Of a DNA stretch of 64,000 bases, positions 59,929 through 64,000 are shown in pieces. The first letter of the stretch is position 1, and each line of letters opens with the position of its first letter. A program made the translations under genes and the position numbers. Source of the stretch: JAZDMK01 sp043800975 (GTDB taxonomy: Bacteria; Bacteroidota; Bacteroidia; Bacteroidales; JAHJDW01). A model generated the notes under the pieces. It saw only the letters and a list, made by a program, of their open reading frames with translations, was not told where the DNA came from and did not search any database. The stretch lies in the NCBI GenBank assembly GCA_043800975.1, contig JAZDMK010000325.1, forward strand, positions 8,872 through 72,871, given 5' to 3'.

Positions 59929-61848
59929 TTATAAGCGCACTACTTTTTTTTTCACGAGCATCTCGCGAACTGCATTGGCAATGCTTTCTGAATCCATTCC
60001 ACAAATTATGTGGAGTTCGGCAAGTGTTCCGTGTTCAATAAAATGATCGGGCACACCTATTCTTTTTATCTCTGCCGAATATTGATGATCGGACATAAAT
60101 TCTAAGATTGCACTTCCCATTCCACCCTGCAGACAGCCGTCTTCCACGGTAATTATTTTTGAAAATTTACAGAAAATTTCATGAAGCATTTTCTCATCCA
60201 GAGGCTTCAAAAAACGCAGGTCATAATGTGCACAGGATATATCTTCCTTCTCCATCTCAACACATGCCTGTGCAGCTTTGTTTCCAATGTGGCCAATAGA
60301 AATAATTGCAATATCATTTCCATCTCGCAGCATTCTTCCTTTTCCGATTTCAATTTTCTGAAAAGGTTTTTTCCATTCCGGCATCACACCTACGCCTCTG
60401 GGATAACGAATTGAAAAAGGCCCGTTGTTCTCATTCTGTGCCGTAAACATCAGGTTTCTTAACTCTTCTTCGTTCATCGGTGCTGACACAATCATGCCTG
60501 GAACGCTTCGCAAATAAGCCATATCGAATACGCCATGGTGTGTTGCCCCATCTTCACCCACAAGCCCTGCACGATCCAGACAAAATACCACATGCATTTT
60601 TTGCAGCGCCACATCATGCACTACTTGGTCGTAGGCGCGCTGCATAAACGAAGAATAAATATTACAGAAGGGAATCATTCCCTGTGAAGCCAGACCGGCA
60701 GAAAAAGTTACTGCGTGTTGTTCAGCAATTCCCACATCAAATACACGTTCCGGCATTTTTTCCATCATCAGATTCATAGAACAACCTGAAGCCATCGCAG
60801 GCGTAACGCCCACAATTTTATTATTCATCTCTGCCAGTTCAACAATGGTTTGACCGAACACATCCTGATAACGCGGCGGCATAGCACGTGTAATGGGTGT
60901 TGTAAAAATCTCACCGGTATTCATATCAAACAATCCGGGGGCATGATATAAGGTTTGTTCCTTCTCCGCTTCCTTAAATCCTTTTCCTTTAACCGTGAGA
61001 ACATGTAAAATTTTCGGACCGGGAATATCTTTCAGGTCATACAGAATACGCACCAGACGAACGATATCATGGCCATCGACCGGACCAAAATAACGAAGGT
61101 TCAGTGATTCGAAAAGATTACTTTCTTTTAATAATGTAGATTTAAAAGCGATTCCTGTTTTCTGAATAACCCAGCGCAGGCCTCGGCCAATGGCCCGGCT
61201 AACGGTAAGAAGTCTCCAGATTTTATCTTTAAAACGATTGTATGCCCTGGAAGTTGTAATGTCAGTAAGGTAATCCTTCAGTGCACCTACGTTCTGGTCG
61301 ATTGCAATATTGTTATCATTCAGAATGATCAACACATTCGCTTTTCCTGCACCGGCATGGTTAAGAGCTTCAAAAGCCATTCCTCCCGTCAGCGATCCGT
61401 CACCTATAACTGCGATGTGTCTTTTATCATTTTTATTCTGCTGCTGCGAAGCAATTGCCATTCCTAATGCAGCTGAAATTGATGTAGAAGAATGCCCGGT
61501 ACCAAAAGAATCATATTCGCTTTCGGCCATTCGTGGAAAACCGCTGATACCTTTTAAATGACGGTTTGTATGAAACTGTTTGCGGCGACCGGTAAGGATT
61601 TTGTGCGCATAAGCCTGGTGACCCACATCCCAGATAACCTGATCATAAGGCGTATTGAAAACGTAATGAATAGCCACCGCCAGCTCAACAGCGCCCAAAC
61701 TGGCACCCAGATGCCCCGGATTTTTTGAAACCGAATCAATAATAAACCGCCTTACATCTTCGCATAATTCAGCCAACTGATCTTCGGATAATTTTCTGAG
61801 ATCCTGCGGATATTCAATCGTTTCTAATAAAGGCCCTGCTTTCGTCAT
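59929..61848 (-). CDS. dxs: 1-deoxy-D-xylulose-5-phosphate synthase
   Basis: 639 residues, the usual length. It condenses pyruvate and glyceraldehyde 3-phosphate to DXP, the first step of the MEP isoprenoid pathway, using thiamine diphosphate. Signatures: [20 protein letters not shown] near the start, [20 protein letters not shown] (ThDP/Mg motif), [14 protein letters not shown], the transketolase pyrimidine-binding region [18 protein letters not shown] and RYPRGVGV. It is convergent with the sialidase-like gene, almost end to end, and divergent from rimP. Two -7-like boxes lie 17-33 nt upstream of its start. Confidence 0.95.
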   Translation of the reverse strand: MTKAGPLLETIEYPQDLRKLSEDQLAELCEDVRRFIIDSVSKNPGHLGASLGAVELAVAIHYVFNTPYDQVIWDVGHQAYAHKILTGRRKQFHTNRHLKGISGFPRMAESEYDSFGTGHSSTSISAALGMAIASQQQNKNDKRHIAVIGDGSLTGGMAFEALNHAGAGKANVLIILNDNNIAIDQNVGALKDYLTDITTSRAYNRFKDKIWRLLTVSRAIGRGLRWVIQKTGIAFKSTLLKESNLFESLNLRYFGPVDGHDIVRLVRILYDLKDIPGPKILHVLTVKGKGFKEAEKEQTLYHAPGLFDMNTGEIFTTPITRAMPPRYQDVFGQTIVELAEMNNKIVGVTPAMASGCSMNLMMEKMPERVFDVGIAEQHAVTFSAGLASQGMIPFCNIYSSFMQRAYDQVVHDVALQKMHVVFCLDRAGLVGEDGATHHGVFDMAYLRSVPGMIVSAPMNEEELRNLMFTAQNENNGPFSIRYPRGVGVMPEWKKPFQKIEIGKGRMLRDGNDIAIISIGHIGNKAAQACVEMEKEDISCAHYDLRFLKPLDEKMLHEIFCKFSKIITVEDGCLQGGMGSAILEFMSDHQYSAEIKRIGVPDHFIEHGTLAELHIICGMDSESIANAVREMLVKKKVVRL

Positions 61849-61865
61849 CGCTGTATTTGGGTGTG

Positions 61866-61881
61866 CAAAAGTACAAAAATA
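61866..61881 (-). promoter_or_regulatory. Candidate -7 boxes for dxs
   Basis: On the minus strand TATTTTTG (61881-61874) and TACTTTTG (61873-61866) lie side by side, and both match TAnnTTTG. Either would give a short leader before the dxs ATG at 61848. No clear -33 TTTG was found at the right spacing. Confidence 0.4.
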
Positions 61882-61956
61882 AAAGATATGACCACTTTTC
61901 TACTGGTCTTTGTAAAACGAAAAAATGTTGTTTTTCATACTTTTCCATGAATTTTC

Positions 61957-61986
61957 TTTGGAATTTCAAATAATTTACTAATTTTG
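61957..61986 (+). promoter_or_regulatory. Promoter of rimP-nusA-infB
   Basis: TTTG (61957-61960), 18 nt, then TAATTTTG (61979-61986): both match the Bacteroidota -33/-7 consensus. The predicted start is about 61992, giving a ~63-nt leader before rimP. Confidence 0.65.
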
Positions 61987-62015
61987 CAGCGAAAACAGAC
62001 AGAAACGTATATTTT

Positions 62016-62040
62016 GAGGGGACCGAAAGTCCCCTCTTTT
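62016..62040 (+). terminator. Terminator-like hairpin in the rimP leader (possible attenuator)
   Basis: GAGGGGAC (62016-62023) pairs perfectly with GTCCCCTC (62029-62036) around CGAAA and is followed by TTTT. It lies after the promoter and 15 nt before the rimP start, so it would stop transcription before the operon unless bypassed. It has no useful T run in the other direction. Confidence 0.6.
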
Positions 62041-62054
62041 ATTGAATAAAATTT

Positions 62055-62510
62055 ATGCTGACGGAAGAAAAAATAAAGGAAATGTTAAACGACCTCGTGG
62101 CCGGGACGCCTTTGTTTATCGTTGATGTAAAGCTTAAGTCCAAAGACAGATTTGTCATTGAGGCCGACAGCGACAAAGATATCACGATTGATGAATGCGC
62201 TTTTCTGAACCGCGCTTTGCAGGAAAAACTCGAGGCTCTCGCTGCGGATGTGGAGTTGGAAGTTTCTTCTCCCGGTCTTGGCAAACCCTTTCGCGTAATC
62301 CGGCAGTATGAAAAAAGCGTTGACCGTTCTGTTGTTGTTCAATTATTTGACGGCACTTCCATTCAAGGTATATTGAAAAAAGCGGGAGACAAAGGAATTG
62401 TTCTTATCCCAGAAATAACCGGAAAAAAGAAAAAAACGGAGCCGGTTGTGGAAGAAGTATCCGTTTTGTTTAGTGAAATTAAATCAACAAAAGCTGTTAT
62501 AAAATTTTAA
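62055..62510 (+). CDS. rimP: Ribosome maturation factor RimP
   Basis: 151 residues, slightly short but complete. Needed for 30S subunit maturation. N-terminal alpha/beta domain: VAGTPLFIVDVKLKSKDRFV, ITIDECAFLNRALQEKLEAL, then LEVSSPGLGKPFRVIRQY with the SSPGL/KPF motif that marks RimP. The C-terminal SH3-like domain is lysine-rich (LKKAGDKGIVLIPEITGKKK). It begins a conserved cluster with nusA (10-nt gap) and infB; a hairpin precedes it. Confidence 0.93.
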   Translation: MLTEEKIKEMLNDLVAGTPLFIVDVKLKSKDRFVIEADSDKDITIDECAFLNRALQEKLEALAADVELEVSSPGLGKPFRVIRQYEKSVDRSVVVQLFDGTSIQGILKKAGDKGIVLIPEITGKKKKTEPVVEEVSVLFSEIKSTKAVIKF

Positions 62511-62520
62511 ATCGCAGTCC

Positions 62521-63756
62521 ATGGAAAACCTGAATCTGGTTGACTCTTTTGCAGAGTTTAAAGAAACCAAGAATATCGACCGCGTAACAATGATGAGTAT
62601 CATTGAAGAAGTGATGAAAAATATGATCCTGAAAAGATTCGGATCGCATGACAACTTCGATGTAACGGTAAACATTGACAAGGGAGACCTTGAAATATGG
62701 CGTTACCGCACCATTGTTGCCGACGATGCCGTTGAAGACGAAATCTCACAAATCCCCTATTCTGAAGCCATCAAGATTGAGCCCGACTTTGAAGAAGGAG
62801 AAGAAGTATCCGAATTGGTTGGTTTGGAAATTTTCGGACGTCGTGCTATTCTTGCCTTACGTCAACACCTTACTTCAAAAATTCTTGAACTTGAAAAAGA
62901 TTCTTTGTATAAAAAATACAAAGACAAAGTGGGTGAAATTATTTCAGGTGAAGTTTATCAGGCCTGGAAAAAAGAAATTCTTGTGCTGGATGATGAAGGA
63001 AACGAACTCGTTCTTCCCAAAATTGAACAAATACCCTCCGACTTTTACCGCAAAGGCGATTCGCTTCGTGCTGTGGTTTTAAAAGTGGATCTGAAAAATA
63101 ATTCTCCTCAGATTGTACTTTCACGTACGTCACCTGTATTTCTGGAACGCCTTTTTGAAGCGGAAGTTCCTGAAGTATTCGACGGGCTGATTACCATTAA
63201 AAAAATTGTTCGTGTTCCGGGCGAGCGCGCCAAGGTTGCTGTAGAATCGTATGATGACCGCATTGACCCCGTTGGCGCCTGTGTCGGTATGAAAGGATCG
63301 CGTATCCACGGAATCGTTCGTGAACTTCGAAATGAAAATATTGATGTGATTAATTATACTTCGAATCCATCACTTTTCATTCAACGTGCATTAAGTCCTG
63401 CACAAATTTCTTCCATTAAAATTGCTGAAGAAACCAAAAAAGCAGATGTATTTTTGAAACCCGATCAGGTATCTCTGGCTATCGGAAAAGGAGGATACAA
63501 CATCAAGCTCGCAGGAAAACTGACAGGATATGAAATCGATGTTTATCGTGATTCGGAACCCGAAGTGGAAGATGTGGATCTCGACGAATTCAGCGATGAA
63601 ATTGACGGATGGATCATCGAAGAGTTGAAGTCCATTGGTTGTGATACTGCAAAAAGTGTCCTCGACATGTCGGTTGAAGATCTTGTTAAAAGAACTGACC
63701 TGGAAGAAGAAACCATCCGCGAGGTGGTTCGAATTATCAAGGCAGAATTTGAATAA
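62521..63756 (+). CDS. nusA: Transcription termination/antitermination factor NusA
   Basis: 411 residues, typical of the Bacteroidota form without C-terminal repeats. N-terminal RNA-polymerase-binding domain (MENLNLVDSFAEFKETKNID, MSIIEEVMKNMILKRFGSHD), S1 domain (GEIISGEVYQAWKKEILVLD), KH1 and KH2 (ERAKVAVESYDDRIDPVGAC, VGMKGSRIHGIVRELRNENI, LAIGKGGYNIKLAGKLTGYE), and a helix-hairpin-helix-like tail (SIGCDTAKSVLDMSVEDLVK). It controls pausing, termination and antitermination. It is 10 nt after rimP and 47 nt before infB, all one transcript. Confidence 0.95.
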   Translation: MENLNLVDSFAEFKETKNIDRVTMMSIIEEVMKNMILKRFGSHDNFDVTVNIDKGDLEIWRYRTIVADDAVEDEISQIPYSEAIKIEPDFEEGEEVSELVGLEIFGRRAILALRQHLTSKILELEKDSLYKKYKDKVGEIISGEVYQAWKKEILVLDDEGNELVLPKIEQIPSDFYRKGDSLRAVVLKVDLKNNSPQIVLSRTSPVFLERLFEAEVPEVFDGLITIKKIVRVPGERAKVAVESYDDRIDPVGACVGMKGSRIHGIVRELRNENIDVINYTSNPSLFIQRALSPAQISSIKIAEETKKADVFLKPDQVSLAIGKGGYNIKLAGKLTGYEIDVYRDSEPEVEDVDLDEFSDEIDGWIIEELKSIGCDTAKSVLDMSVEDLVKRTDLEEETIREVVRIIKAEFE

Positions 63757-63803
63757 TGTCAGCAGATTATTTTTTAATATATATTTGAAACTAAATTCCG
63801 AGT

Positions 63804-64000
63804 ATGAGCGAAGAAAGCGCACCGGTCAGAAGGTTGGGAAAAGTTGCACGCGAGTTTAACGTGGGTGTGCAAACCATTATTGAGTACCTTCAGAAAAAAG
63901 GACACAAAGTGGATAGTAATCCCAATGCAAAAGTCTCAGATGAGGTTTATGCAGTCCTATGCACCGAATTTCAGCAGGAGAAAAACGTGAAGGAAAAATC
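63804..64000 (+). CDS. infB: Translation initiation factor IF-2, N-terminal part (3' truncated by window end)
   Basis: 65 residues are visible from ATG 63804: PVRRLGKVAREFNVGVQTII, EYLQKKGHKVDSNPNAKVSD. This N-terminal IF-2N-like helical motif (KVAREFNVGxxTIxEYLxKKG) is typical of Bacteroidota IF-2. Together with rimP-nusA upstream it identifies infB. The GTPase core lies beyond the window. Confidence 0.9.
   Translation, partial: MSEESAPVRRLGKVAREFNVGVQTIIEYLQKKGHKVDSNPNAKVSDEVYAVLCTEFQQEKNVKEK

Overview
The window is a chromosomal piece of a Bacteroidota (Bacteroidetes) bacterium, probably an environmental, non-gut lineage. Evidence: several large secreted proteins end in type IX secretion (T9SS) type A or type B sorting domains; there are SusC-like TonB-dependent receptors with carboxypeptidase-regulatory domains, each followed by a DUF4249-type lipoprotein; rimP-nusA-infB has the Bacteroidota layout; and many genes lack a Shine-Dalgarno but have a TAnnTTTG-type -7 promoter box.

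Layout. 1-5.7 kb: tail of an unknown gene, a tiny membrane protein and a 1728-residue secreted metalloprotease-like T9SS protein. 5.7-7.2 kb: gene-free and repeat-rich; it holds one copy of a structured ~300-bp interspersed repeat whose other copy is at 29.2-29.5 kb. 7.2-17.9 kb: genes of mixed function (amidohydrolase, zinc phospholipase C-like protein, CARDB-like protein, tail-fibre-like adhesin, C13/caspase-like T9SS protease, small membrane proteins). Several are preceded by one of three families of short conserved upstream modules; the most striking is a 34-nt element present four times. 18-27.5 kb: a defence-type island with a four-gene operon (RecQ-like helicase fused to a phosphoribosyltransferase, DprA-like protein, MazG-like hydrolase, GIY-YIG/DUF2075 ATPase), a type II restriction-modification pair (C5 methyltransferase with its own HTH, and a SinI-like endonuclease) and a uracil-DNA-glycosylase-fold protein. 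27.5-32.4 kb: a TPR-like secreted protein, a frameshifted membrane protein, a 42-bp tandem repeat array, and an AraC-family regulator with a degenerate metal-binding-like domain.

32.7-52.2 kb is regulatory and envelope-related. A PepSY-like lipoprotein sits beside an OmpR-type two-component system. Next comes a LytS/LytTR two-component system whose presumed DNA site (two 9-bp half-sites 21 bp apart, second half TCCGYTTCA) lies before the system itself, before an arylsulfotransferase-like T9SS protein and before both TonB receptors. In all four cases it is exactly 43 nt from the final G of a -7-like box. The second receptor leads a presumed operon with a DUF4249 protein, a small winged-helix-like protein and a TolC-HlyD-MacB-type efflux system. 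A fifth site points leftward into a gene-free interval. The whole looks like an envelope or export stress regulon.

52.7-64 kb: a small membrane protein, a stand-alone Smr-like domain, a HAD phosphatase, an AbiE-type toxin-antitoxin pair, tRNA-Arg(CCT), two T9SS proteins (lamin-tail/gliding C-terminal, and a BNR sialidase-like protein), dxs, and the rimP-nusA-infB operon with a terminator-like hairpin in its leader; infB runs off the end.

All functional calls come from reading translated motifs and domain patterns by eye; no database search was run.
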